Source: CAZUMH01 sp964621645
Lineage (GTDB): Bacteria; Zhuqueibacterota; QNDG01; JAGLOF01
Assembly (NCBI GenBank): GCA_964621645.1
Contig: CAZUMH010000049.1
Location: 1 to 23,647 of the forward strand
Length of the DNA stretch: 23,647 nt
Reading direction: 5' to 3'
Part shown: one piece after another, positions 1 through 7,939 of the stretch
Layout: each line of letters starts with the position of its first letter
Numbering within the stretch: the stretch's first letter is position 1
The notes under the pieces: generated by a model
Databases searched by the model: none
Told to the model about the DNA's origin: nothing
The model's input: the letters and a program-made list of their open reading frames with translations, nothing else
Translations under genes and position numbers: made by a program

Positions 1-1
1 G

Positions 2-2191
2 ATAAATCCCTGTGACACCCGGAATTTTCTCATCGGAGGTGACGGCGGCATCTATGAAACCTACGATAACGGAGCAAATTGGCGCCACATCTCCAATCTT
101 CCGGTCACTCAGTTCTACCGGGTAACGGTGGACAACACTACTCCTTTCTATTACGTCTACGGAGGCACCCAGGATAACAACTCGATGGGCGGTCCCAGCC
201 GTACTATTAACAGAGGAGGGATCTATAACAGTGACTGGTTTGTCACGAGCGGCGGTGATGGATTCTGGTCAGCCGTTGATCCGGAAAATCCAGACATCGT
301 GTACGCGGAATCCCAGTACGGCGGCATGGTGCGCTATGATAGAAAGAGCGGTGAATCCATTTCCATCCAGCCGCAGCCCCGTCAGGGTGAGTATACCTAC
401 AAATGGAACTGGGATGCGCCCCTGTTCGTCAGTTCACATCAAGCATCCCGCATCTATACGGCGGCAAATAAGGTTTTCCGTTCAGACGACCGGGGTAATA
501 CCTGGACAGTGATCAGCGACGATCTTACCCGGAAGCTTGACCGTAACAAGCTCGAGGTCATGGGCCGGGTCTGGAGCGTCGACGCGGTTGCCAAGAATGC
601 TTCGACATCCCTTTTCGGCACCATTGTATCCCTGGCCGAATCCCCCCTGGATGAAAACCTGCTCTATGCTGGTACGGATGACGGGCTCATCCAGGTGACT
701 GAGGACCAGAAGACCTGGCGCAAGATCGCCGATTTTTCCGGTGTTCCGGAGATGACCTATGTGAGTGACATTTGTCCATCCAAGTTTGATGCCGATGTTG
801 TATACGCCACCTTTAATAATATTAAACAGGATGATTTTACCCCGTATGTCCTGAAAAGCGATGACCGGGGCAAGAGCTGGAAATCAATCGTTTCCGGATT
901 GCCGGATAACTGTCCGGTGCACAGCATCGAACAGGATTTTATTGATCCCGATCTGCTTTTCCTGGGTACGGAGTTCGGCTTCTATTTCTCTCTTAATGGA
1001 GGAGAAAAGTGGATCCGCCTCAAATCAGGGTTGCCGGTAATTCCGGTGCGGGATATCGCCTTGCAGAAGCGGGAGAATGATATTGTCATCGCCACCTTCG
1101 GCAGGGGTTTCTATATTCTGGACGACTATACTCCTCTGCGCCTCGCCAGTAAAGAAGCGCTGTCGAAGCCTGCTTATCTCTTTCCGATATCAGACGCCCC
1201 GCAGTTTATTCCGATGGGGGGCCGTTATGGTCAGGGGGCGACTCTATATTCGGCCCCGAATCCGCCTGTTGCGGCGGTTTTCTCCCTGTTTTTGAAAGAG
1301 ACACCCAAGACCCTGAAATCCCTGCGCAAGGAGAAAGAGTCCGCTCTCCGAAAAGAAGGGAAACCGATCCCTTATCCCAGCTGGGAAGAGCTGCGCCGGG
1401 AGGAGGACGAAGAACAGCCCTACCTGCTTTTCACCATCAGGGACTCGGAGGGTTCTATCGTACGAAAGCTGACTGAATCCCCCCGGAAAGGAATCAGCCG
1501 TTACACCTGGGATCTTCGGGGTACCGGCACCAATCCGATTCGCTTGCGTGGCGATAAATTTGATCCAATGAATTCCGGGCGAGCGGGAGCTCTGGTCATG
1601 CCCGGAACCTATACGGTTTCCGTGAGTCAGGTGGTTCGGGGTGAAGAGACGGAACTCATCCCATCCAAGGAATTCAATGTGGTGCCGCTGCATAACACTA
1701 CCCTGCCAGCTCCGGACAGGGCCGCACTCTACGCTTTCCAGAAGAAGGCAGCCGATCTCTACCGGGTGGTGCAGGGCTCTATGAACGCAGCCGGCGAATT
1801 GAACACCAGGCTGGCGTATATCAAGCAGGCAGCCTTCTCGACACCGGATGCTCCGGCGGAGATCAGCCAAAAGGCTACGGCCCTGGAAAAGGAATTGGCC
1901 AAGATGCTGATCGCCTTCAATGGTGACCGTGTCATAAGCAAGTACAATGAAAATCCCCCGACCTCCATCTCCAGCAGGCTGCGGGATCTGGTCTATACCC
2001 ACTACAGTTCCACCGCGGAGATCACTCAGACGGAGAAAGATGCCTACCGCATTATTAAAGAGGAGTTTGGCGCTTACTATAACCGGCTGAAAGAAATGAT
2101 CAAGGTGGAAGTCCCGGCTCTGGAGAAGATGCTGGAGGAAGCGGGTGCGCCCTGGACGCCGGGAAGACTTCCGGATTGGAATATTCAGTGA
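2..2191 (+). CDS. Sortilin/VPS10-like BNR-repeat protein, 5' truncated
   Basis: The frame is open from the first bases of the window, so the true start lies upstream and the visible 729 residues are the C-terminal part. The GTG at 128 is internal. Asp-box (BNR) motifs that mark beta-propeller blades recur: YDNGANW, SDDRGNTW, SDDRGKSW and SLNGGEKW, with GGDGG and GGTQDN turns between blades. After roughly residue 390 the propeller gives way to a beta-rich segment (TWDLRGTGTNPIR, MPGTYTVSV) and then a helical C-terminus. This is the architecture of the roughly 1000-residue 'VPS10 domain-containing / glycosyl hydrolase' proteins common in Aminicenantes and FCB genomes, which are normally exported. 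The signal peptide would be outside the window. No sorting tail is present. The substrate is unknown; the 'glycosyl hydrolase' label used in databases is not supported by any catalytic motif I can see. Confidence 0.85.
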   Translation: MNPCDTRNFLIGGDGGIYETYDNGANWRHISNLPVTQFYRVTVDNTTPFYYVYGGTQDNNSMGGPSRTINRGGIYNSDWFVTSGGDGFWSAVDPENPDIVYAESQYGGMVRYDRKSGESISIQPQPRQGEYTYKWNWDAPLFVSSHQASRIYTAANKVFRSDDRGNTWTVISDDLTRKLDRNKLEVMGRVWSVDAVAKNASTSLFGTIVSLAESPLDENLLYAGTDDGLIQVTEDQKTWRKIADFSGVPEMTYVSDICPSKFDADVVYATFNNIKQDDFTPYVLKSDDRGKSWKSIVSGLPDNCPVHSIEQDFIDPDLLFLGTEFGFYFSLNGGEKWIRLKSGLPVIPVRDIALQKRENDIVIATFGRGFYILDDYTPLRLASKEALSKPAYLFPISDAPQFIPMGGRYGQGATLYSAPNPPVAAVFSLFLKETPKTLKSLRKEKESALRKEGKPIPYPSWEELRREEDEEQPYLLFTIRDSEGSIVRKLTESPRKGISRYTWDLRGTGTNPIRLRGDKFDPMNSGRAGALVMPGTYTVSVSQVVRGEETELIPSKEFNVVPLHNTTLPAPDRAALYAFQKKAADLYRVVQGSMNAAGELNTRLAYIKQAAFSTPDAPAEISQKATALEKELAKMLIAFNGDRVISKYNENPPTSISSRLRDLVYTHYSSTAEITQTEKDAYRIIKEEFGAYYNRLKEMIKVEVPALEKMLEEAGAPWTPGRLPDWNIQ

Positions 2192-2237
2192 TCCCCTGCG
2201 AGACCGAATAAACAGGCAATAATATTTGGAGGAAATG

Positions 2238-3380
2238 ATGATAGATTTCTCACTGGATAAAACGCAAGAGGGGATAGTGGAGAAGTACCGCAGTTTCGCC
2301 CAGAAATGGATTGTCCCCAACCGGATGAAATATGATGAATCCTGTGAATTTCCCTGGGATATTGTCAAGGAAGCTTACAAAGCTGGATTAATGAATGGCC
2401 CCATCCCGAAAAAGTTCGGGGGACACGATTACTCAATTTTTAATGGTGCCCTGGGTTCGGAAGAGTTAGGCGCGGGGTGCATTGGCATTGGCATTTGCAT
2501 CGACGCCAATACACTCGCTCTGACTCCGCTGCTTCTTTCCGGCACCGAAGAGCAGCAGAAAAAGTTTTTCGGAATCATCGTGGAAAAACAGGGAGTTGCG
2601 GCTTACTGCCTTACCGAGCCAAATGCGGGATCCGATGTGGCGGGAATCCAGTCAACGGCCATTAAGAAAGGTGATAAATATATTCTGAATGGACACAAGC
2701 GCTTCATCACCAACGGAGAAGTGGCCACGTTTCATACGGTATTTGCGCTTACTGATCCCGAACGGGGGGCCAGAAGCCTGAGTGCCTTCGTGGTTCCCAT
2801 GGATCTGGACGGCATCGAGATCGTTTCAAAACTCCGCAAAATGGGCCAGAACGCTTCGGTGCAGAACGAAATAAAATACCACGATGTTGAAGTACCGGCC
2901 GAAAATTTGCTTGGCGGAGAGGGCCGCGGATTTATCATCGCCATGAAGACCTTCGACCGCACCCGGACCGGAGTGGCCGCACTGAGCCTGGGAGCGGCCC
3001 GCGAGGCCTACGAAATCTCACTGGAATGGGCGAAAAACCGCATTCAGTTCGGCAAACCCATCGCAGCCAACCAGGCAGTGGCCTTCATGCTGGCGGATAT
3101 GGCCACCCAGATTGAATCGGCCCGGGCCCTGACCTGGAAAGCCGCCTGGAGTTACGATAACGGAACCAAAGATGCATCCAAACTGGCCGCCATGGCCAAG
3201 TACTACGCTTCTGATGTGGCTATGCTGGTAGCTACGGACGCGGTGCAGGTCATGGCCGGAGATGGGTATTCCAAAGACTATCCGGTGGAAAAGATCATGC
3301 GCGACGTAAAACTCTGCCAGATTTACGAGGGGACCAATCAGGTGCAGCGTCTGGTCGTTTCGAAAAGCATCTTGAAGTAA
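2238..3380 (+). CDS. Acyl-CoA dehydrogenase, medium/short-chain type
   Basis: 380 residues, the usual length for the family. It catalyses FAD-dependent alpha,beta-dehydrogenation of an acyl-CoA and passes electrons to ETF. Visible hallmarks are the first signature AYCLTEPNAGSDVAG (FAD/substrate binding), the ITNG loop, FDRTRTGVAA, and the second signature ending in IYEGTNQVQRL. The Glu of that motif (E364) matches the catalytic base of MCAD/SCAD-type enzymes; IVD and LCAD place it elsewhere. GGAGG at 2228-2232 sits 5 bases before the ATG at 2238; an ATG at 2235 and a TTG at 2226 are in frame but badly spaced. It lies 46 bases after the propeller gene and ends just before a strong terminator. 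Chain-length preference cannot be read from the sequence, and no ETF genes are adjacent. Confidence 0.93.
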   Translation: MIDFSLDKTQEGIVEKYRSFAQKWIVPNRMKYDESCEFPWDIVKEAYKAGLMNGPIPKKFGGHDYSIFNGALGSEELGAGCIGIGICIDANTLALTPLLLSGTEEQQKKFFGIIVEKQGVAAYCLTEPNAGSDVAGIQSTAIKKGDKYILNGHKRFITNGEVATFHTVFALTDPERGARSLSAFVVPMDLDGIEIVSKLRKMGQNASVQNEIKYHDVEVPAENLLGGEGRGFIIAMKTFDRTRTGVAALSLGAAREAYEISLEWAKNRIQFGKPIAANQAVAFMLADMATQIESARALTWKAAWSYDNGTKDASKLAAMAKYYASDVAMLVATDAVQVMAGDGYSKDYPVEKIMRDVKLCQIYEGTNQVQRLVVSKSILK

Positions 3381-3408
3381 GCTGTCACCGGCATTAATTT
3401 ATTACAGG

Positions 3409-3441
3409 CGAGGCGCCGGCATTAAGCCGGCGCCTCGTTTT
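3409..3441. terminator. Rho-independent terminator after acyl-CoA dehydrogenase
   Basis: A perfect 12-bp stem (CGAGGCGCCGGC, 3409-3420, pairing with 3426-3437) with a 5-base ATTAA loop is followed by TTTTA on the plus strand. It closes the transcript of the acyl-CoA dehydrogenase. Confidence 0.9.
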
Positions 3442-3492
3442 ACTGTTCTGGTAATTTTCATGATCGCTTGGATAATCCTCTCAGGAAACCAT

Positions 3493-3521
3493 TTGCCTGC
3501 AGTGGTGAAATCCACTATATT
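3493..3521 (+). promoter_or_regulatory. Candidate sigma70-type promoter for the C69 dipeptidase gene
   Basis: TTGCCT (3493-3498), a 17-base spacer and TATATT (3516-3521), located after the terminator and 38 bases before the ATG at 3559. The spacer carries a small inverted repeat, AGTGG (3501-3505) and CCACT (3512-3516), which could be an operator half-site pair but is short enough to be chance. A second AT-rich hexamer, TATACT at 3525-3530, overlaps the expected start-site region. Confidence 0.45.
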
Positions 3522-3558
3522 TACTATACTGTGAACAGATAATAAACCGGAGGATTAC

Positions 3559-5220
3559 ATGCACAAGAAGTCGATCTTTGTTTTTCTTATCCTGGTCTTG
3601 TTTACGGCCGGATTTCAGCTGCAAGCCTGTACGAATTTTCTTGTGAGCAAGGGAGCCACTACTGACGGCTCGGTATTCATCACCTACGCAGCAGATTCTC
3701 ATGAACTCTATGGCGAGCTCTATTACACACCGGGAGGATTTCACCCCCCCGGCACCATGCTTGATATATATGACTGGGATACCGGCAAGTATCTGGGGAA
3801 GATACGACAGGCCATCCGAACTTATAATGTGGTGGGCAACATGAACGAGCATCAGGTGGCTATCGGCGAAACCACCTTTGGGGGACGAAGGGAATTGCAT
3901 AATGAAGAAGCGATTATGGATTACGGCAGCCTCATGTATATAGCGCTCCAGAGAGCCAGGACCGCTCGGGACGCCATTGCTGAGATAGCCCGGCTCGTAG
4001 CGGAATACGGATACTGCAGTTCCGGCGAATCTTTTTCTATTGCCGACCCCAATGAGGTCTGGATTATGGAAATAATAGGCAAAGGGCCGATGCGCAAGGG
4101 AGCCGTTTGGGCGGCCCGCCGGGTGCCGGACGGCTATGTCTGTGCTCACGCCAATCAGTCCCGTATAACGACATTTCCTCTGGCGGACGGAAAGACTTCC
4201 ATTTCGAGCGAACAGATCGATAGAATCAAAAATAAGGATATAGAATGTGTCTATGCGGCCGATGTGATTGATTTGGCCCGGGACATGGGGTGGTTTCGGG
4301 GTGAGGATGAGGATTTCAGCTTCCGGGACGCCTATGCGCCGCTGGATTTCGAAGCCCTGCGTTTCTGTGAAGCGAGGGTCTGGTCATTCTTTAACAGGGT
4401 AGCGGGATCTCTGCATCTCCCATTTGATTTCGCGGCGGGGGATCCCAATGCCACACCGCTGCCCCTCTGGGTACAGCCGGACGAAAAACTAAATGTCCAG
4501 GACCTGATGTATCTGATGCGGGATCATTTCGAGGGCACTCCATTCGATATGACCGAAGATATAGGGGCGGGAGCCTACAAGCTTCCCTACCGTTTCCGTC
4601 CCCTGACCTGGACAGTCGACGATACAACCTATTTCAATGAACGGGCTGCTGCCACTCAGCAGACCGGTTTTTCTTTCATTGCCCAGTCCCGTTCCTGGCT
4701 GCCGGACGAGGTCGGCGGGGTGCTTTGGTTTGGAGTGGACGACGCGGCCTCAACAGTATACGTGCCCATGTACTGTTCCATCAATCGGGTGCCAAAGTGC
4801 TATGGTGAAGAAAGCGGTTCCTTCGACAGCTTCAGCTGGGATTCTGCTTTCTGGGTTTTCAACTTTGTCGCTAATTACGCCTATTCCCGTTACTGTGATA
4901 TGATCCAGGATATCCGGGTGGTCCAGTCGGAGCTGGAATCCCGCTTCCTGTCTGATCAGTCCAGGGTCGAAGACGCCGCCCTGGCTTTGCACACTCAAGC
5001 GCCCCGTTTGGCTGTTGATTATCTTACCGATTATTCGGTCGGCCTGGGTGAGGAGACGGTGGCCCGCTGGAAAAAGCTGGGCGAATTCCTTATCTGGAAG
5101 TATCTGGACGGGAACGTAAAGGACGCACAGGGACATGTTACCTATCCGGGCTATCCCCAGGATTGGTACCGGCGCATCGCCAAAGAAGAGGGGAAGCGGC
5201 TTCAGGTAAAGGAAAATTAG
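3559..5220 (+). CDS. Secreted C69-family dipeptidase (Ntn hydrolase)
   Basis: 553 residues. A signal peptide (KK, then a hydrophobic core at residues 5-19) ends in LQA directly before Cys24, giving a mature protein starting CTNFLVSKGATTDGS. In family C69 (PepD-type dipeptidases) the N-terminal Cys of the processed chain is the catalytic nucleophile, and CTxxLVxKxAxxDGS is the conserved start. Further family-like stretches are NEHQVAIGETTFGGR, GSLMYIALQRARTARDAI and GESFSIADPNEVWIMEIIGKG. The product would trim peptides or dipeptides in the periplasm or outside the cell. GGAGG at 3549-3553 is 5 bases from the ATG. The length is normal for exported C69 members. LQAC loosely resembles a lipobox, but lipidation would block the nucleophile, so simple signal-peptidase cleavage is more likely. 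Confidence 0.9.
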   Translation: MHKKSIFVFLILVLFTAGFQLQACTNFLVSKGATTDGSVFITYAADSHELYGELYYTPGGFHPPGTMLDIYDWDTGKYLGKIRQAIRTYNVVGNMNEHQVAIGETTFGGRRELHNEEAIMDYGSLMYIALQRARTARDAIAEIARLVAEYGYCSSGESFSIADPNEVWIMEIIGKGPMRKGAVWAARRVPDGYVCAHANQSRITTFPLADGKTSISSEQIDRIKNKDIECVYAADVIDLARDMGWFRGEDEDFSFRDAYAPLDFEALRFCEARVWSFFNRVAGSLHLPFDFAAGDPNATPLPLWVQPDEKLNVQDLMYLMRDHFEGTPFDMTEDIGAGAYKLPYRFRPLTWTVDDTTYFNERAAATQQTGFSFIAQSRSWLPDEVGGVLWFGVDDAASTVYVPMYCSINRVPKCYGEESGSFDSFSWDSAFWVFNFVANYAYSRYCDMIQDIRVVQSELESRFLSDQSRVEDAALALHTQAPRLAVDYLTDYSVGLGEETVARWKKLGEFLIWKYLDGNVKDAQGHVTYPGYPQDWYRRIAKEEGKRLQVKEN

Positions 5221-5335
5221 GCGTCGCGTTTTTTCCGTGAAAATATCCGGAGAAAAAGCGGATTCTCCAATACGATCGGCTGAATGGTGATAATGGAATC
5301 ACATATATACATTAAAAGAGGATAGGAGAATATTC

Positions 5336-5911
5336 ATGAAAAACAGTATAACCTATCCAGAAGCCAAGTCCCTGGCCGATGCTTATCTATCCAGCCGGGC
5401 TATGAAATTTCACGGGCGGGAAACAGAGGTGATCATGCGCCGTCTGGCCCGGCATTTCGGCGAGGACGAGGAATTTTGGGGGATCACCGGCCTGCTGCAC
5501 GATCTTGATATGGACCAGGTCGACGGTGACCCGGAGCGGCACGGAAAGGAGACACTGGAGATCCTCAAGAAGGAGGGATACGACATCCCTGAACTTTTTC
5601 AGGCGATCCTTTCCCACACGGAAGGAGTTCGGCCGGGCCGGCCCGAACGCAGTGAAAGGCTTCACTTTGCTCTGGCTGCTGCCGAGAACATAACAGGATT
5701 GATCTCAGCTTACGTCCTGGTGCGTCCGGGGCAGACAATTGAAGGAGCCAAGGTTAAGTCCATAACTAAAAAACTTAAGGACAGATCTTTTGCTGCAAAG
5801 GTGAACCGTCAATTCATCGATGATGTGGAGAAAATCGGACTGGAACGATCCCAGTTCCTCCAGATGGCCCTTGAGGCCATGACCGAGATCAAAGACGAAA
5901 TCAACATGTAA
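5336..5911 (+). CDS. HD-domain metal-dependent phosphohydrolase
   Basis: 191 residues, cytoplasmic. The HD superfamily pattern is visible: His26 in helix 1, then LLHDLDMD with His55-Asp56, followed by His69 and His94 (ILSHTEG). The C-terminal half has the LTGLI-type segment followed by VRP, VKSITKKLKD and FAAKVNR, characteristic of a widespread uncharacterised HD hydrolase family of about 190 residues. In that family the segment normally reads xDxLTGLI, with Asp as the last metal ligand. Here the position appears to be Glu117 (AAAENITGLI). The substrate is unknown; nucleotides or phosphorylated metabolites are possible by family only. AGGAG at 5324-5328 is 7 bases before the ATG. It sits 115 bases after the dipeptidase gene with no terminator between. 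Confidence 0.85.
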   Translation: MKNSITYPEAKSLADAYLSSRAMKFHGRETEVIMRRLARHFGEDEEFWGITGLLHDLDMDQVDGDPERHGKETLEILKKEGYDIPELFQAILSHTEGVRPGRPERSERLHFALAAAENITGLISAYVLVRPGQTIEGAKVKSITKKLKDRSFAAKVNRQFIDDVEKIGLERSQFLQMALEAMTEIKDEINM

Positions 5912-5938
5912 GGTTTTATCTTACAAGGAGGCTGTACC

Positions 5939-6454
5939 ATGAAAAGAATTCATACGTGTTTCAGCATCGTCATCCTCTTGACGGTGCTCATCTGGCGGGC
6001 GGCTCCATCAGCTGCGCAGGATGAATCCTATAAGGTCTTTTTCCCCTTTCTCGTCGAGGTCAAGGGGTGGAATGCGGAAGATCCGGAGGGAGTCTCCATG
6101 GATATGGGGAGTTTCAAGATGTTAACCGCCATACGGGAATACAATCAGGAAAAAGCCGGGATCAAGGCGGTAGTGATGATCGGCAACCAGATGATGATGA
6201 ACAACCAATCGAAATTCAGCGTATCCTCCAAAGATATGGAAGCCAAGACCACTACTATCGACGGATTCAAGGTGTATCAGGGATTCGAAAAAGAGGAGAA
6301 TGGCGGAGTCGTGGCGGTTTTTCTGGCTCAGAAGGAATCCTCCCAGGGAATGTTGATTTTCAATTATGAGCAAATAAGTAAAGAAGCGGCATTGACATTC
6401 GCCAAGAAATTCGACTGGAAAAAGATCAAGAAGGAAGTCGAGAAGCATCTCTAG
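5939..6454 (+). CDS. Exported protein of unknown function
   Basis: 171 residues with a clear signal peptide (KR, hydrophobic residues 8-19, likely cleavage after APSAAQ). The mature part is small, hydrophilic and lysine-rich. It contains FLVEVKGWNAEDPEGVSMDM, TAIREYNQ and the Met-rich run IGNQMMMNNQ, and ends in a basic amphipathic helix (KKIKKEVEKHL). The alternating strands and the IDGFKVYQGFEKEENGGVVAVFLAQK segment suggest a compact alpha/beta periplasmic domain. I do not recognise the family. A strong AAGGAGG at 5925-5931, 7 bases before the ATG, and a 27-base gap to the HD gene indicate co-transcription with it. Confidence 0.75.
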   Translation: MKRIHTCFSIVILLTVLIWRAAPSAAQDESYKVFFPFLVEVKGWNAEDPEGVSMDMGSFKMLTAIREYNQEKAGIKAVVMIGNQMMMNNQSKFSVSSKDMEAKTTTIDGFKVYQGFEKEENGGVVAVFLAQKESSQGMLIFNYEQISKEAALTFAKKFDWKKIKKEVEKHL

Positions 6455-6534
6455 ATTTTTAATACGGTTCTTTCACGGTGTGGCCAATGATCCATGACCA
6501 TCAGGACTTGGTTTGATGTCCGGTGGGCGAGTGA

Positions 6535-6554
6535 GAGTGCATAGAAGTGCACTC
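6535..6554. repeat. Small perfect inverted repeat in intergenic DNA
   Basis: GAGTGCA (6535-6541) and TGCACTC (6548-6554) form a 7-bp stem with a 6-base loop. There is no T-run after it, so it is not a typical terminator. It lies 52 bases before the first possible start of the next gene and could be an operator or an mRNA hairpin; chance is possible. Confidence 0.35.
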
Positions 6555-6625
6555 CTCAATGACAATATAGCGGGACGGACAGTCTGATGAATAAGAGAGA
6601 ACCTTTCATAAAAGACAATCAGATC

Positions 6626-7192
6626 ATGAGAATCATCGCGGCAGCTGTTCTGGTTCTTTCTGCAGTGACGCCGCTGACCGGTCAAATCACAGATTCATTG
6701 ACTGCTCCGCCTCACTGGTTCAGGAGTGGAACAATGACGGTTACCCGGTTTAACGGAGAAAGGGTTTTTTTCTTCGGCGGCGAAGCAGGCTGGTACTGGG
6801 GGGATATCCTGGAAACTGCAGGGACTATGGAGGTCCTCGCCGGAGACGTGTCGGCGGACGAACCCTATCAGGACTACAGTCTGGGAGGAATGCTTTTTTC
6901 CTTGAAGCTGGCTGCAGCCTCTTCCAGCGGTAAAACTCTTTATCCTTTATTGGGGATACGTCTCGGATTTGGACTTGTCTATTACAATACAGATGCACCT
7001 CCTGAACAATCATTGGGCATCTTTGGTTTTTTAGAGCCTTTCTTATCACTGCGATTGCGTCTGAGCAAAGCAGCTATCCTTTCACTGAATCTGGGAAGGA
7101 GGCAGTCCACGGGCTCAAACTTAGCCGCCTTGGATGCTTTAGATCTTTCAACTTTCACGTATGGACTCAGTTTCATGTGGGAGTCATACTAA
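6626..7192 (+). CDS. Exported, probably outer-membrane-associated protein of unknown function
   Basis: 188 residues from the ATG at 6626 (MRIIAAAVLVLSAVTPLTGQ, a good signal peptide). An upstream in-frame ATG at 6587 would add 13 hydrophilic residues and is less likely, though neither start has a convincing Shine-Dalgarno. The mature sequence is rich in aromatic and glycine residues with alternating amphipathic strands (LGGMLFSLKLAAAS, LLGIRLGFGLVYYN, LEPFLSLRLRLS, ILSLNLGRRQS, FTYGLSFMW). It finishes in aromatic residues (MWESY), as small outer-membrane beta-barrels often do. I infer a small barrel protein of about eight strands. No family name can be given. It is about 90 bases upstream of cvpA. 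Confidence 0.65.
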   Translation: MRIIAAAVLVLSAVTPLTGQITDSLTAPPHWFRSGTMTVTRFNGERVFFFGGEAGWYWGDILETAGTMEVLAGDVSADEPYQDYSLGGMLFSLKLAAASSSGKTLYPLLGIRLGFGLVYYNTDAPPEQSLGIFGFLEPFLSLRLRLSKAAILSLNLGRRQSTGSNLAALDALDLSTFTYGLSFMWESY

Positions 7193-7222
7193 TTTACCGG
7201 AAAATCCCTCTGTCTCCCATAG

Positions 7223-7251
7223 TTGACTTTTCACCAGAGACACCATAACTT
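7223..7251 (+). promoter_or_regulatory. Weak candidate promoter before cvpA-mutS2-dnaG
   Basis: TTGACT (7223-7228), a 17-base spacer and TAACTT (7246-7251), 34 bases before the chosen cvpA start. The -35 element is good but the -10 matches consensus poorly. It would give the cvpA-mutS2-dnaG run its own transcription start. Confidence 0.3.
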
Positions 7252-7285
7252 TAAAGGAATTGATCGAAAAAGCGTGGAGATGAGC

Positions 7286-7939
7286 ATGAATCTGAGCGTT
7301 CTGGATATGGTCATCCTGGTAGTCCTGGGAATCTTCGCGGTGAAAGGATTGCTGCGCGGCATCATCTTGGAGGTATTTACCCTGGTGGGTCTTCTGCTGG
7401 GGTATATCATCGCTCTGCGGCAGATGAGTACCGTTTCTAATTTTCTCATGCGTTATCTTTCTTTACCTTCGCTTTTTCTCAATAGTATCTGTTTTATCGG
7501 TATTTTCCTCCTCATTGTTCTGCTTTTTCGCTGGCTGGCAAGTCTCTTGCGAGATTTCGCCCGCTGGACTCTCATCGGCTGGCTGGACAGGGGCGGGGGA
7601 TTCGTTTTCGGAGTGCTGAAGGGATCCCTCATTCTCAGCCTTTTTTTCCTCCTCTTCTCGTTTTTACCGCTGCCGGACAAAGTCCGCGAGACTCAGGACG
7701 AATCATTGTTCTTTCAGCCCGTGAGCCAGGTGGCACCCGCGGTGTTCAGTCTGATAAAAAAGGTATTTCCCCGTAGCAAAGATTTTTACCAGGAAGTACG
7801 GGAAGGTGTGAAAGAAGGCTCGAGCCGGGCTGTGGACGAGCTCATGAGGAAACGGCTGGAAAAACTGGATCCGGAAAAATTAAAAAAAGCAATAGAATCC
7901 CTTGAAGGTGAAAAGAATGGATCGGACCAGGGGAAATGA
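7286..7939 (+). CDS. cvpA: CvpA-family membrane protein
   Basis: 217 residues. Four hydrophobic segments are visible (starting MNLSVLDMVILVVLGIFAVK, then around FTLVGLLLGYIIA, ICFIGIFLLIVLLF and GVLKGSLILSLFFLLFSFLP), with the conserved CvpA features G-x-x-RG after helix 1 (KGLLRGII) and DRxGGFxFGVLKG before helix 4. A charged cytoplasmic tail follows (SSRAVDELMRKRLEKLDPEKLKKAI). The ATG at 7286 is chosen because GGAG (7276-7279) is 6 bases away; ATG 7280 and TTG 7223 are in frame but less suitable. It overlaps mutS2 by 23 bases. cvpA next to mutS2 is a common arrangement in bacteria. CvpA proteins have been linked to colicin V export and envelope homeostasis, but the biochemical role is unclear. 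Confidence 0.85.
   Translation: MNLSVLDMVILVVLGIFAVKGLLRGIILEVFTLVGLLLGYIIALRQMSTVSNFLMRYLSLPSLFLNSICFIGIFLLIVLLFRWLASLLRDFARWTLIGWLDRGGGFVFGVLKGSLILSLFFLLFSFLPLPDKVRETQDESLFFQPVSQVAPAVFSLIKKVFPRSKDFYQEVREGVKEGSSRAVDELMRKRLEKLDPEKLKKAIESLEGEKNGSDQGK

Noticed and set aside
1244..2368. 374-codon open frame on the minus strand
   Set aside because: It lies opposite the propeller gene and the start of the acyl-CoA dehydrogenase gene, both with clear family motifs; its product is low-complexity and has no domain or ribosome-binding site.
3481..4149. 222-codon open frame on the minus strand
   Set aside because: Overlaps the promoter, signal peptide and active-site region of the C69 dipeptidase in antisense; no motifs.
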